Part shown: positions 1 through 7,488 of the stretch, in pieces
Layout: each line of letters opens with the position of its first letter
Numbering within the stretch: position 1 is the first letter of the stretch
Virus record (IMG/VR): IMGVR_UViG_3300024520_000449
Location: 1 to 25,699 of that record
Length of the DNA: 25,699 nt
Reading direction: 5' to 3' (one strand)
Source of the DNA: a virus
Program-made: the position numbers and the translations under genes
The notes under the pieces: model-generated
Databases searched by the model: none
Seen by the model: the letters and a program-made list of their open reading frames with translations, nothing else
What the model was told of the DNA's origin: nothing

Positions 1-1
1 C

Positions 2-520
2 AGGAGGACGAAGCATCAGAGAAGCGCCGAGATCGTTGGCGACTCTGGGCTTGCGGCATACGAAATGGATGCGCTGCCCGCCTGGGCGAGATGTGCGCTG
101 GTTTTCTGTCGATGGGACAAACTGATCGCCGCATCGGTAAGGATGGGGCAGCCGAACTCGCTTGTCGTCTGGGATAAAGTGATTCACGGGATGGCAGATC
201 CGACAACCTGCTTTGCCCCGAGGCATGAACTCGTCCTGTTTTACCGCGGGGCGGACTTCAAGTTCGATGGCAAGCGTCCCGCCGATGTAGTCCAGATCCC
301 ACGAGTGCCCCCCGAGCGGCTCGTGCATCCCTGCGAGAAGCCCTTGGACCTACTGAAGTGGCTGATAGGTGCCGTGGGCGGATCGACCGTATGCGACCCG
401 TATATGGGGTCAGGAACTACCCTACTCGCCGCCAAGCAACTCGGCCGCAAAGCCATCGGCATCGAAATCGAGGAAAAATACTGCGAGATAGCGGCTAAGC
501 GGTTGAGCCAGGTAAAATAG
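2..520 (+). CDS. DNA methyltransferase, N6-adenine/N4-cytosine type, 5'-truncated
   Basis: The reading frame is open to the left edge of the window, so the N-terminus is missing; the first in-window ATG is at 65. The C-terminal half shows the family hallmarks: an ALVFCRWDK strand, a VWDK/GM segment, HELVLFYRG, then HPCEKP followed by the SAM-binding motif DPYMGSGTT and GRKAIGIEIEEKYCEIAAKRL. This matches the SAM-binding C-terminal part of the N-4/N-6 DNA methylase family (PF01555 type). The catalytic DPPY-type motif is not visible and should lie upstream of the window. No restriction endonuclease is seen nearby, so it is probably an orphan phage methylase that protects phage DNA from host restriction or marks it for regulation. 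That role is inferred from family and context. Confidence 0.9.
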   Translation, partial: RRTKHQRSAEIVGDSGLAAYEMDALPAWARCALVFCRWDKLIAASVRMGQPNSLVVWDKVIHGMADPTTCFAPRHELVLFYRGADFKFDGKRPADVVQIPRVPPERLVHPCEKPLDLLKWLIGAVGGSTVCDPYMGSGTTLLAAKQLGRKAIGIEIEEKYCEIAAKRLSQVK

Positions 521-554
521 GCCTCTGTTCCTCCGGTGAGGGCGGTCGGCGGGA

Positions 555-589
555 GTCGAAGCTCGCTGGCCGTCCGCGCCAACTTCGAC
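555..589 (+). promoter_or_regulatory. Leader hairpin upstream of the replication gene
   Basis: The 78-base gap between the methyltransferase and the next gene holds a perfect 7-bp inverted repeat, GTCGAAG at 555-561 and CTTCGAC at 583-589, with a 21-base GC-rich loop. It ends immediately before the purine-rich ribosome binding site GGAGAG. An RNA fold here could affect translation of the gene at 599, but this is only inference from position. No convincing promoter is visible in the gap. Confidence 0.3.
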
Positions 590-598
590 GGAGAGACC

Positions 599-1282
599 AT
601 GGCCAAAACCCCCTCACCCCCCACACCGCAATATTTAAGAATTAGAGGCTGGTCCAAGTTCCAGCACTACCGACAGGACCGGCCTCCGTGGCTCAAACTG
701 TACGGATCTCGGCTCAATGAGGGATGGTATTGCCGCCTCACTCCAGCGCAGCGTGGGTTATGGGTAGACCTCCTCACTGCGACCGCTGCGTCGAACCAAT
801 GGCTCCCCTACGACGTCCCTACGCTGCGTGTACAACTCGGCCATGCAGGCTCTAGGTGGTTTGTACGCGACCTAAAACTGTTTGTTTCCATGGGGATAGT
901 GACTCTTGAGCCTAGACCGTCGACGGGTTTCGGCTTCGCTAAGGAGAGTAGAGTAGAGGTAGTAGAGGAAAAACATAAGAAGCGCGCGCGAGAATCGCCA
1001 CCCCCAAGCCAGAAGCCACCCCTGCCCTCGCCCCCCACTGTTCCACGTGGGACAGAACCCAGAACCGGCACCCCGCCAAACGCCATCGACCCAGCCCTAC
1101 CACCCAACCCCCAAGTCGGCCGCCACCAGTTCGACCCCGAATTAATCGAGCGCGACCGACTACGCAGTGTAGAATCCAAGCAGGCGAAGAAACGCCAATA
1201 CCTCGAGGACGTCGGCAACGCCATCGCAGCAAGGCAAAAGCGCGAAGCCGACCGGAAGGGACTCAAGGCGGTGGAATCGTGA
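599..1282 (+). CDS. Phage replication-initiator-like protein (winged-helix N-terminus)
   Basis: This 227-residue protein opens with a segment of the type LRIRGWSKFQHYRQDRPPWLKLY, then a helical stretch around RLTPAQRGLWVDLLTAT. That pattern is common at the N-terminus of phage replication and replisome-organiser proteins, which carry a winged-helix DNA-binding domain. Residues about 130-180 are a proline-rich, probably disordered linker, and the last 50 residues are highly charged and likely helical. The ATG at 599 is preferred over a GTG at 536 because GGAGAG lies three bases before it and the upstream extension has no family-like residues. Its 3' end overlaps the next gene by four bases (GTGA). 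The replication role is a family-level inference; no catalytic domain is visible. Confidence 0.55.
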   Translation: MAKTPSPPTPQYLRIRGWSKFQHYRQDRPPWLKLYGSRLNEGWYCRLTPAQRGLWVDLLTATAASNQWLPYDVPTLRVQLGHAGSRWFVRDLKLFVSMGIVTLEPRPSTGFGFAKESRVEVVEEKHKKRARESPPPSQKPPLPSPPTVPRGTEPRTGTPPNAIDPALPPNPQVGRHQFDPELIERDRLRSVESKQAKKRQYLEDVGNAIAARQKREADRKGLKAVES

Positions 1283-1467
1283 CCTACGATCAAGCTCTCG
1301 AGGCCGTCGACACGCTGTGGAAGTCCGCAGTCTCGGACAGGGCCGAGACCCAACCCATGGCGATCGACGAGTGCATGAGGATCCGGAACGATCTTCGAGA
1401 GTGGATCGACGACGCCGAGGCACAACTCGTCGAATCCCAGGAACAACTCGATTCGGTGGAACCATGA
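1279..1467 (+). CDS. Small acidic hypothetical protein
   Basis: A 62-residue protein, not recognised. It starts with GTG inside the stop codon of the upstream gene (GTGA overlap), with a purine-rich AAGGCGG stretch a few bases before. It is strongly acidic and predicted helical, with two segments around residues 5-20 and 30-58. It overlaps the following gene by four bases (ATGA). The double overlap and good codon usage make it a credible member of this early operon. No function can be assigned. Confidence 0.65.
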   Translation: MTYDQALEAVDTLWKSAVSDRAETQPMAIDECMRIRNDLREWIDDAEAQLVESQEQLDSVEP

Positions 1468-1784
1468 GCCGAGCCGAACAGATCCAGGACCTCAGAATCC
1501 TCCGCGCCATGCTAGCCAACCTCGACCAAGACTCGGTCTCCAGTATGTCCGAGGCCCAGATCGACGCCGCAGGACTGACAATCCGCATGACCGAAGCGCA
1601 GATGGAGGCCGACGGTATCGAGCTCGGCAAACTACGCAAGCGTGTCAAGGAACTCGAAGCCAGGGCGCCGCACAAAAAGGGCACCAGGATCGTCAGCCCA
1701 GCCGCGGCCAGGACACGAGACGGGATCACGGCTGCGATCAAGGGATTCGAGTCGAGGCTCAAGGAAGCGGGGAAGCTGCGGTAG
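1464..1784 (+). CDS. Coiled-coil hypothetical protein
   Basis: A 106-residue protein that starts at an ATG overlapping the upstream stop (ATGA). A longer frame opens at 1317, but its extra residues read as an arginine-rich shadow of the upstream gene. Heptad-like segments occupy residues about 3-30 and 40-68 (AEIELGKLRKRVKELE-type pattern), followed by a basic PHKKGTR stretch and a C-terminal helix. It sits directly before the packaging genes, where small DNA-binding or recombination accessory proteins are common, but no family was recognised. Confidence 0.65.
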   Translation: MSRAEQIQDLRILRAMLANLDQDSVSSMSEAQIDAAGLTIRMTEAQMEADGIELGKLRKRVKELEARAPHKKGTRIVSPAAARTRDGITAAIKGFESRLKEAGKLR

Positions 1785-1799
1785 GGGGTTAGCGGATAC

Positions 1800-2270
1800 T
1801 TGCGCGGCCAATACGAGCAGTTGGACGGAGAACAGCGCGCGCTGATCTTGCACTCGCTCGCCGAGTACGAAGGCCCGACCGACATCAGCCGAAAGTTCGA
1901 AGGGCAATACGGGCGCAAAATCTCAGAAGGTCTGATTCGCTACTACCGGGACACCGACTCATGGGCCAGCGAAATAGCCACGATCCGGCAAGAACTCAAT
2001 CGCCGCATCATCGCGGATATTCCGATTGCATCGAAGCGGTGGAGACTGAAGCAGCTCTACCGACACTGGAAAGCCGCGGCCGACGAAGGCCGACACATGA
2101 GCGCCGCGCGCATGCTGCGACAAGCCGCCGAAGAACTCGGACAGATCCGCGTCGGCATCGACCTTGACGTTGGCGAGAGAGAGCACGTCGTCTCCGTCGC
2201 GGGTACAGTTATCCCTAGCGCCATTGCGGGCCTACCAGAGCCCGGTACTGTTCTCGACGGCGAGGGATGA
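1800..2270 (+). CDS. DUF2280 family protein, candidate small terminase subunit
   Basis: The 156-residue product matches the DUF2280 pattern known from Mu-like and related phages. It has an N-terminal helix-turn-helix-like region (ALILHSLAEYEGPTDISRKFEG), then a conserved stretch containing DIPIASKRWRLKQLYRHW and SAARMLRQAAEELGQ. DUF2280 genes usually lie directly before the large terminase, and small-subunit DNA recognition is the accepted inference. The start is TTG at 1800; a TAGGGGG run lies upstream at somewhat long spacing, so the start is less certain than the family. Its last 107 bases overlap the large terminase gene in another frame. Confidence 0.7.
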   Translation: MRGQYEQLDGEQRALILHSLAEYEGPTDISRKFEGQYGRKISEGLIRYYRDTDSWASEIATIRQELNRRIIADIPIASKRWRLKQLYRHWKAAADEGRHMSAARMLRQAAEELGQIRVGIDLDVGEREHVVSVAGTVIPSAIAGLPEPGTVLDGEG

Positions 2271-3639
2271 TTTTACAGTCTCCGTGCCACAGGCCGGTAA
2301 GACATTCACCGCGGCCGAGTGGTTACTCGCTGCGACGTGGATGGCGGGCAATTTACCGTGGGCCTGGTGGTGGGCTGCGCCAACTTACGACCTCACGTAT
2401 GCCGGGTACATGCTGTATTGCGAGATGGCAGACTCGGCGGGGATTCTCGCGGACAGGACTACGCGACCACCGCTGACGGCCAAGCTCATCAACGGGGCGC
2501 GCGTCGAGGGTCGGTCGTGGCACAAGGCCGACAACTTGCGCGGTCATCCCGTAGCCGGCGCAGTCGTCGACGAGTTCGGGATGCTCACGTGGGAGGCTTA
2601 CAAGAATCTCTCGGCTCGTCGGTTGGAGACGATCAATCACGGGCTGGGGTTCTATCGCTACCTCGGCAACGTCGGGGAGATTGGCGGCGCTGGTGAGGAA
2701 CTCTGGAACAGAGCCGAAGCGGGCAGTCGAGGCATGGCGTGCCGACGATGGACGTGGCGAGATCGTGCCCTCGACCTGGGTTGCGCGTGCGATGCCAGAG
2801 GCATCAATCCTGAACTTGGGACCTCGGACCAACACGACGCCAAGTGTTCACGACGGGGGTATGTTGCATTCGTCGAGAACGAAGCCGAGCGACTGAGCCG
2901 ACGCGAGTTCGATCAGGTCTATGAAGCCGAATGGGGCGACGCGAACGATCTCCCGGTGTACGACTTCAACCGCGACACGCACGTCACCAGCCAAGCCGAG
3001 CACTCCGACAAACTCGCGCTCGAGGTCTGCTGCGACTTCAACGTAGACCCGATGGCCTGGGTCATCGGCCACCACCACGGGATGGACGCCTGGGACTTCG
3101 ACGAGATCATCATCCCCGGTGGAGCTCGGACCGAGCAAGCCTGCAGGGAGCTGATCCGCCGATACCCGAGTCAACGTCAGCCGGTCAGGGTCTACGGCGA
3201 CGCATCGGGCAAGCATCGGGACACCCGGTCGAACGTCTCCGACTACGACCAGATCCGCCAGCTGCTCGGCGCGCACTATCACAACCTGGAGATCCTGATC
3301 CCGACGAGCAATCCCCCTGTGGCCGAGCGGGTCAACGCGGTCAACGCGGCCATGGCGCCGAAGGCCGGCGAGCCCAGGTACGGGATACACCCCCGCTGCG
3401 TCCACACGATCAGGTCGTGGGCCAGGACGAGCTACCTGCCCGGAACCCGCGATATCGACAAGCGCCCTGACAGGAAGACAGGCTCGCCCAACCTGCCCCG
3501 GACCCACCCGTCGGACGCCAGCGGCTACCGGATCCACTGGTTATGGCCGACCTCGGCGAAAACCGTAGTGGAGGTCGGCGTCCCGGTTGGTGGTATGCTT
3601 GAGACTGCCAACGACGAGATATTGGGGGCGAGCTTTTGA
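2164..3639 (+). CDS. terL: Terminase large subunit (ATPase and nuclease)
   Basis: This 491-residue protein is the DNA-packaging motor. A variant Walker A motif, VPQAGKT, lies at residues 41-47. Walker B is AVVDEFG at 133-139, giving catalytic D136/E137. A coupling-type YLGN follows at 166-169. The C-terminal RNase H-like nuclease shows its expected acidic positions: D291 in CCDFNVDP, D346 in VYGDASGK and D451 in THPSDASGY. Residues 207-231 include a C-x-C...C segment. The start is TTG at 2164 (TTG at 2170 is possible). No ATG or GTG exists before Walker A, and the LRAYQ region needed in this family forces the start into the DUF2280 gene. It ends in a TTGA overlap with the portal gene. Confidence 0.93.
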   Translation: MTLARESTSSPSRVQLSLAPLRAYQSPVLFSTARDDFTVSVPQAGKTFTAAEWLLAATWMAGNLPWAWWWAAPTYDLTYAGYMLYCEMADSAGILADRTTRPPLTAKLINGARVEGRSWHKADNLRGHPVAGAVVDEFGMLTWEAYKNLSARRLETINHGLGFYRYLGNVGEIGGAGEELWNRAEAGSRGMACRRWTWRDRALDLGCACDARGINPELGTSDQHDAKCSRRGYVAFVENEAERLSRREFDQVYEAEWGDANDLPVYDFNRDTHVTSQAEHSDKLALEVCCDFNVDPMAWVIGHHHGMDAWDFDEIIIPGGARTEQACRELIRRYPSQRQPVRVYGDASGKHRDTRSNVSDYDQIRQLLGAHYHNLEILIPTSNPPVAERVNAVNAAMAPKAGEPRYGIHPRCVHTIRSWARTSYLPGTRDIDKRPDRKTGSPNLPRTHPSDASGYRIHWLWPTSAKTVVEVGVPVGGMLETANDEILGASF

Positions 3640-5258
3640 GCCTACTCTCCCGGATCCGAGAAGCCTTGCCGGTGTCACGGCGGGACATGCTCGCTCTACA
3701 GGCCGAGAACGAATCGCTCGAACGGCGGGTACGAGCGTCGAAGGCCGTCGCCTCCGGTGTCGAGATCAACTTCGGCCGCTTCGACTACGAGGACAATGAA
3801 TTCCTGAACGGCGCGGCGAAGTGGACTACGCTCGACCGGATGGAGGCCGACCCCGCGGTCAAGGGCGCGCTGATGGCTCGGGCCCTGCCGCTGCAGAACG
3901 CCGAATGGGACATCCAGGCCGCGTCGGACGATCCACGCGACCAGGAGATTGCCGACTTCGTGTCCGCCAACCTGCTCCGCAAACAGACCGAGCAGTTTGG
4001 GCGACAGTTCTGGACCGAGACCCCATGGGAGTCGCAGCGGCTACCCGAGATCCTACAGTCCGACCGCGACGGGTTCTCGCTGTTCCACCTGACCACCAGG
4101 CCTGTGGGCACGAAGCGGGTATTCGATCGGATCCAGTGGATCGAGCCGCACACGATCGACGCCATGGAACCCTGGGTGATCGACGACGAGGACCGGATCG
4201 TCCAGATCAATCGGACGTTCACGGTGCCGAGCGGGTTGGTGGAGACAGAGGCGCCTCTGCTGGCTGGTGAAATCGCGCTGTACGTCCACGGCATGAAGGG
4301 CGCCCGTTACGAGGGCAGGCCGTTCGTGCGGTCGATGTACGGGGCATGGTTCAGGAAAGAGGCCGTCCAGCGGTGGCGGGCTATCTGGGCGCAAAAGACC
4401 GGCAGCCCAGCCCCGCTCGGCATCTACCCGAAGTCCTGGGACGCTGCGGCACGTGAGGACTTCTCGCGCTACCTCAAAGCGATCAGGGGCACGGCGCCTG
4501 CGGAGACCTACGGGATGTTCCCGGTGATGCCCGGCGAGGATCCGCCGACGATCACCTGGGCCGGCGCCGAGCACGACGTCGAGCGCGGCATGAACGACCT
4601 GGTCGATTCCGAGAACGCTGAGATATCGCGGGCGGGCTCCACGAAGTCCCGGCTGCTGGGGGAGACTCAATCGGGCAGCCGGTCGCTCGGCGACTCGCAG
4701 CTGGGCATGGAGATGCTCGAAATCCAGTCGCTCGCCAAGGCAATATGCTCGATGGAGTCGCACGGGGTAGCCAACATCCCCGGACTGATCCAGCGTCTCG
4801 TCGACATGAACTACCCGAACGTCGAAGCCTATCCGGTGCTGACCTGCAGCAAGATCGACCCCGACGAGAACCTCAAGCATCTCGACGGACTGGTCAAGGC
4901 TGTGCAGGCCGGGATCGTGCCGAACCATCCCGACCTACGGAAGTCGGTAACCGGGATGTTCGGGATCGTGCTACCCGACGACGCTTTCGAAGAAATGGAC
5001 GTGGCTCCGGAGGTTCCCACCGACCCGGCCGACTCGCCCCCCCCCAACCCTGGGGCTGCGTCCGACCCTGACGACGACGACGAAGTCCAGGCGGCGGCAC
5101 TGACTACGAAGCAGGAGATCGCCGAGCGGCTCGGCCCGCTGCTTGAGCCGGTCAGGGAGGGAAGCCCCCGTACAGGGGGCAGGTTTCCCGACCAAGCTGG
5201 AGGCCAAGGTACTCAACCTCGCCGAGATCCAGGAGACGTTCCGCGTCGGCGAGCGTGA
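3636..5258 (+). CDS. Portal protein, DUF935 (Mu gp29-like) family
   Basis: The 540-residue frame matches Mu gp29-type portals, the dodecameric head-vertex ring that DNA passes through. Family features include DRMEADPAVKGALMARALPL near residue 70, the RDGFSLFHLTTRPV and QWIEPHTIDAM region, YEGRPFVRSMYGAWFRKEA, and the GETQSGSRSLGDSQLGMEML stretch. TTG at 3636 overlaps the terminase stop, with GGGGGCG just upstream. The last ~25 residues (after GRF) are Arg/Gly/Pro-rich and use codons with A/T in third position, unlike the rest. In the same span the +1 frame uses typical codons. Coding therefore appears to leave this frame at about 5150-5190, near the hairpin at 5159-5189. Confidence 0.9.
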   Translation: MSLLSRIREALPVSRRDMLALQAENESLERRVRASKAVASGVEINFGRFDYEDNEFLNGAAKWTTLDRMEADPAVKGALMARALPLQNAEWDIQAASDDPRDQEIADFVSANLLRKQTEQFGRQFWTETPWESQRLPEILQSDRDGFSLFHLTTRPVGTKRVFDRIQWIEPHTIDAMEPWVIDDEDRIVQINRTFTVPSGLVETEAPLLAGEIALYVHGMKGARYEGRPFVRSMYGAWFRKEAVQRWRAIWAQKTGSPAPLGIYPKSWDAAAREDFSRYLKAIRGTAPAETYGMFPVMPGEDPPTITWAGAEHDVERGMNDLVDSENAEISRAGSTKSRLLGETQSGSRSLGDSQLGMEMLEIQSLAKAICSMESHGVANIPGLIQRLVDMNYPNVEAYPVLTCSKIDPDENLKHLDGLVKAVQAGIVPNHPDLRKSVTGMFGIVLPDDAFEEMDVAPEVPTDPADSPPPNPGAASDPDDDDEVQAAALTTKQEIAERLGPLLEPVREGSPRTGGRFPDQAGGQGTQPRRDPGDVPRRRA

Positions 5259-5478
5259 CATGCTCCAGGCTTTTCGGAAGCTTCAGATTCTCATGTCGGC
5301 CGACCTGATGGGCCGGTTGAAGGCGGGCCAGGTCACGGCGCGCAACCTCGAAGGACTGAAACGGTCCCGATTCAAGCGCGAGGGTCAGGCGGTCGAGAGG
5401 CTCGACCCGATGCTGCGGCGGATCGGTCGTACTGGCGGGAAGCAGGTCGTCGAGGAGATCGAGCGTGGCTCTACGTAG
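5143..5478 (+). CDS. MuF-type head morphogenesis protein, N-terminal piece (or portal extension)
   Basis: This frame lies +1 to the portal and carries helical, charged sequence (NLAEIQETFRVGERDMLQAF, then RLKAGQVTARNLEGLKRSRF) that fits the N-terminal part of Mu gpF/SPP1 gp7-like minor head proteins. The start is unclear. TTG at 5143 has no ribosome binding site. An ATG at 5260 directly follows the portal stop as TGACATG, a junction also used at 9588 and 21651. However, codon usage is typical of this genome in this frame already from about 5185, upstream of that ATG. A fused portal-MuF product made by frameshifting, or an indel, are alternatives. It ends in a 14-base overlap with the next gene. 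Confidence 0.6.
   Translation: MSRSGREAPVQGAGFPTKLEAKVLNLAEIQETFRVGERDMLQAFRKLQILMSADLMGRLKAGQVTARNLEGLKRSRFKREGQAVERLDPMLRRIGRTGGKQVVEEIERGST
5159..5189 (+). other. RNA hairpin at the portal/MuF coding-frame switch
   Basis: GCCCCC (5164-5169) and GGGGGC (5175-5180) form a perfect 6-bp stem with the five-base loop GTACA. An outer stem GGGAA (5159-5163) with TTCCC (5185-5189) extends it across a four-base bulge. It sits where the apparent coding frame moves from the portal frame to the next frame. It could stimulate a recoding event, act as a translational coupling element, or mark a spot prone to sequencing error because it contains C5 and G5 runs. Confidence 0.5.
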
Positions 5479-5929
5479 GCACGTCGAAGCCTTCCGCCAG
5501 GAGACTCGGGTGCTGGCGTCGCTGTCGGTCGGCCAGTTGTGGGATCGACTCCTGAACGAGTTTCTTCAGCGCAAGGCCGAGCTCGACCGCCAGGGATTGC
5601 CCACGGCCGAGGTCGAGCGGGAGATGGCGGCGTTCCTCGACGGCCTGTCCGATCGACCGATTGAAGACTTGGCGCGGACCACGAGCGGAGTTGCGTACAA
5701 CGAAGGCCGGGAGGCCGAGCTTCTGACCGCAAACGAGCAGGGGAAAGCGTCGTTCGTGGTCCGCTCCGAGATACTCGACCGGAACACTTGCGAGCCTTGT
5801 TCCCGCCTCGACGGGTCTGTATTCGAGATCGGTAGCGCGGACTTCCACAAGTTCCAGCCCCCCGCCGAGTGCCTGGGCCGTGACCGCTGCCGTGGGTTCT
5901 ACGTGCCGATCGCCAACGATCTGGTGTAG
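5465..5929 (+). CDS. MuF-like minor head protein, C-terminal domain
   Basis: The 154-residue product ends in the diagnostic Mu gpF/SPP1 gp7-like signature. ARTTSGVAYNEGREAEL (70-86) is followed by a four-cysteine, probably zinc-binding arrangement, C109-x2-C112-SRLDG, then PPAEC136 and C142-RGF. These proteins enter the procapsid and help head assembly and DNA ejection. GTG at 5465 has a perfect GAGGAG seven bases upstream, supporting a separate translation start. Normal family members contain both this domain and an N-terminal helical part in one chain, whereas here the N-terminal part is in the preceding frame. The protein is either a naturally split subunit or one third of a disrupted portal-MuF gene. 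Confidence 0.85.
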   Translation: MALRRHVEAFRQETRVLASLSVGQLWDRLLNEFLQRKAELDRQGLPTAEVEREMAAFLDGLSDRPIEDLARTTSGVAYNEGREAELLTANEQGKASFVVRSEILDRNTCEPCSRLDGSVFEIGSADFHKFQPPAECLGRDRCRGFYVPIANDLV

Positions 5930-5974
5930 ACTCTCACTGCGTCTCCCCTGGCGTGCGGTCCGCAAGGGCCCAAA

Positions 5975-7165
5975 TTGCCCAGTTTTACGGCTTCTGACCC
6001 GATCAAGGCGACCATCCTGGAGCGCCGGGAAGACGGCTCGCTACTCGTCGAGGTCCCGATTCTGGTCGTCACGCCCCGGCTCGATCTGTCGAAAACAGAC
6101 GGCGGGGGCAAGGGCTCGATCTCCATCGGCGAGGCCGAGCTCGACCAGATGGTCGAGAACTTCTCCATCTGGCCGAAGCCTGTCGCCATGGGCTTCGACG
6201 GCCTCGACGGCCACCAGGACCAGCGCGGCGGCCCTCAACTCGCTTTCGTCAAAGGTCTGCGGCGTAGGGGGGCCAACCTGTTCGCCAGAGTGGAGCTGGA
6301 CTCTCTCGCCGCTGACCTATTCACTCGGTTCAGGGCCACGTCGATCGAGGCTTTGCGGAACCCCAAGACGCCGACAGGTAGCTTCACCGGGTGGGTCGCC
6401 ACGGGTGGGATCTTCACGAACTCGCCGGCCGCGGATACGACGTTCGAGATCGCGGCTGGCAGTGAAGCAATCCTCGCGGACCTGCGCCTCGCCGCCTCAT
6501 GTAAATTCAACATACCGGCCGATGGCCGTGAGGAGTCCGAAATGCCGAACACCGAAACGGCCAAGACCACGGCCGAGCTGCAGTCTGCCGTCTCGCTGGC
6601 GGAGGACGCCAAGAAGCACGCCGAGGGTTCGATGCGCGCCACGGAGGAAAAGCTCCACGCCACGCAGACGAAACTCAGCGCCTCGATGGCCCGGAACGTC
6701 GAGCTTGACGCCGACCTGGCTGAAGCGCAGTCGAAGGCCGGGGACCTGAAGACCTCGAAGCTGTCGCTGGAGGCCAAGGTCGAGAACCTGGAGCGTGAGA
6801 CGTCCAAGCTCGCCGCGTCGCTGAAGGCTACTTCCGATGAGGCACAGTCGAAGCTCATCCGCGAGACAGCAGCGGCAGCTGTCGAGAGTGGAATGTCCGC
6901 AGCCTACTTCGAGGGCGTGGACGACGACCCGTTGGCATGGTTCACAGCCAAGGGTTTTACCAACGTCAAAGCACTGGAGGACCTCGTGGAACTCCAGCCG
7001 AAGGTCGAGAAGGTATCCGCCACGTCCGCCGGCAGAAAGCCGACCGACGCGCCCGACACCCTCCCGAAAGAAGCACGAGACAAGCTGGAGCGGCTCGGAC
7101 TCGGTGACTCGAAGTACGACAACGTCGAGAACGAGGGCGACCTGATCCCGCTTCGCAGCAAGTAG
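5975..7165 (+). CDS. Mu I-like capsid maturation protease fused to scaffold
   Basis: This 396-residue protein has an N-terminal protease-like region and a C-terminal scaffold region. The protease half shows the Mu gpI pattern: PVAMGFDGLDGHQD with H80, LFARVELDS, and SFTGWVATGGIFTNSPA near residues 136-152, matching the (L/F)TN-x-PA motif of Mu-like proteases. Residues about 190-310 form a long Ala/Glu/Lys-rich coiled coil typical of scaffolds, followed by an acidic C-terminus. The TTG start at 5975 has AAGGG six bases upstream. An internal in-frame ATG with a strong ribosome binding site lies at the domain junction (see the nested entry). The protein should form the procapsid core, mature the head and then degrade itself. 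Confidence 0.82.
   Translation: MPSFTASDPIKATILERREDGSLLVEVPILVVTPRLDLSKTDGGGKGSISIGEAELDQMVENFSIWPKPVAMGFDGLDGHQDQRGGPQLAFVKGLRRRGANLFARVELDSLAADLFTRFRATSIEALRNPKTPTGSFTGWVATGGIFTNSPAADTTFEIAAGSEAILADLRLAASCKFNIPADGREESEMPNTETAKTTAELQSAVSLAEDAKKHAEGSMRATEEKLHATQTKLSASMARNVELDADLAEAQSKAGDLKTSKLSLEAKVENLERETSKLAASLKATSDEAQSKLIRETAAAAVESGMSAAYFEGVDDDPLAWFTAKGFTNVKALEDLVELQPKVEKVSATSAGRKPTDAPDTLPKEARDKLERLGLGDSKYDNVENEGDLIPLRSK
6542..7165 (+). CDS. Nested scaffold protein (internal in-frame start)
   Basis: ATG at 6542, codon 190 of the protease-scaffold gene, is preceded by GAGGAG at 6530-6535 with an ideal six-base spacer. Translation from it would give a 207-residue protein containing only the coiled-coil scaffold (EDAKKHAEGSMRATEEKL onward) and the acidic tail. 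This mirrors Mu gene Z nested in gene I and lambda Nu3 nested in C. The excess free scaffold builds the procapsid, while the rarer fusion supplies the protease. The ribosome binding site and domain boundary are seen directly; the function follows from the Mu and lambda precedents. Confidence 0.75.
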   Translation: MPNTETAKTTAELQSAVSLAEDAKKHAEGSMRATEEKLHATQTKLSASMARNVELDADLAEAQSKAGDLKTSKLSLEAKVENLERETSKLAASLKATSDEAQSKLIRETAAAAVESGMSAAYFEGVDDDPLAWFTAKGFTNVKALEDLVELQPKVEKVSATSAGRKPTDAPDTLPKEARDKLERLGLGDSKYDNVENEGDLIPLRSK

Positions 7166-7179
7166 CAGGAGCGTTCCCG

Positions 7180-7488
7180 ATGAACGTGATCTTCCTCGGA
7201 CAGATGGTCGGCGCGACATCGACGGCAGTCCTCGACATGCGCGAGAAGGGATCGACGAACAACGCCGGGTTCCTGATCGTCCTGGACTCCGGGGCGATCT
7301 CGATCGCGCTCAACTCCAGCCATAACGAAGCGTTCGACGACCCGGCCCTGGTTCCAGACGCGAACAAAGACGGGTCGATCAACGCGGAGACGGCGAGTCA
7401 GGCGCACGTGATCGGTGGATGCCATCGGTTCCTACGCGCGACGAATGCGGACACGGGGACAGCCTCGTGTTATCTGATAACGCCATGA
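7180..7488 (+). CDS. Head-region small protein, paralogue 1 of a tandem pair
   Basis: A 102-residue protein of unknown function placed between the scaffold and major capsid genes. The ribosome binding site AGGAGCG lies just before ATG 7180. It has beta-rich, Gly/Thr/Ser-rich sequence with a K/RG(S/T)TNNA motif near residue 25 and VIGGCHRFLRA near the C-terminus. The next gene encodes a clear relative with the same motifs in the same order. Position suggests a capsid decoration or head-stabilising protein. That is inference; no known family was recognised. Confidence 0.75.
   Translation: MNVIFLGQMVGATSTAVLDMREKGSTNNAGFLIVLDSGAISIALNSSHNEAFDDPALVPDANKDGSINAETASQAHVIGGCHRFLRATNADTGTASCYLITP

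Noticed and set aside
1160-1918. 252-residue - strand frame
   Set aside because: Overlaps four + strand genes that have ATGA/GTGA coupling; residues are Ser/Arg-rich as in shadows.
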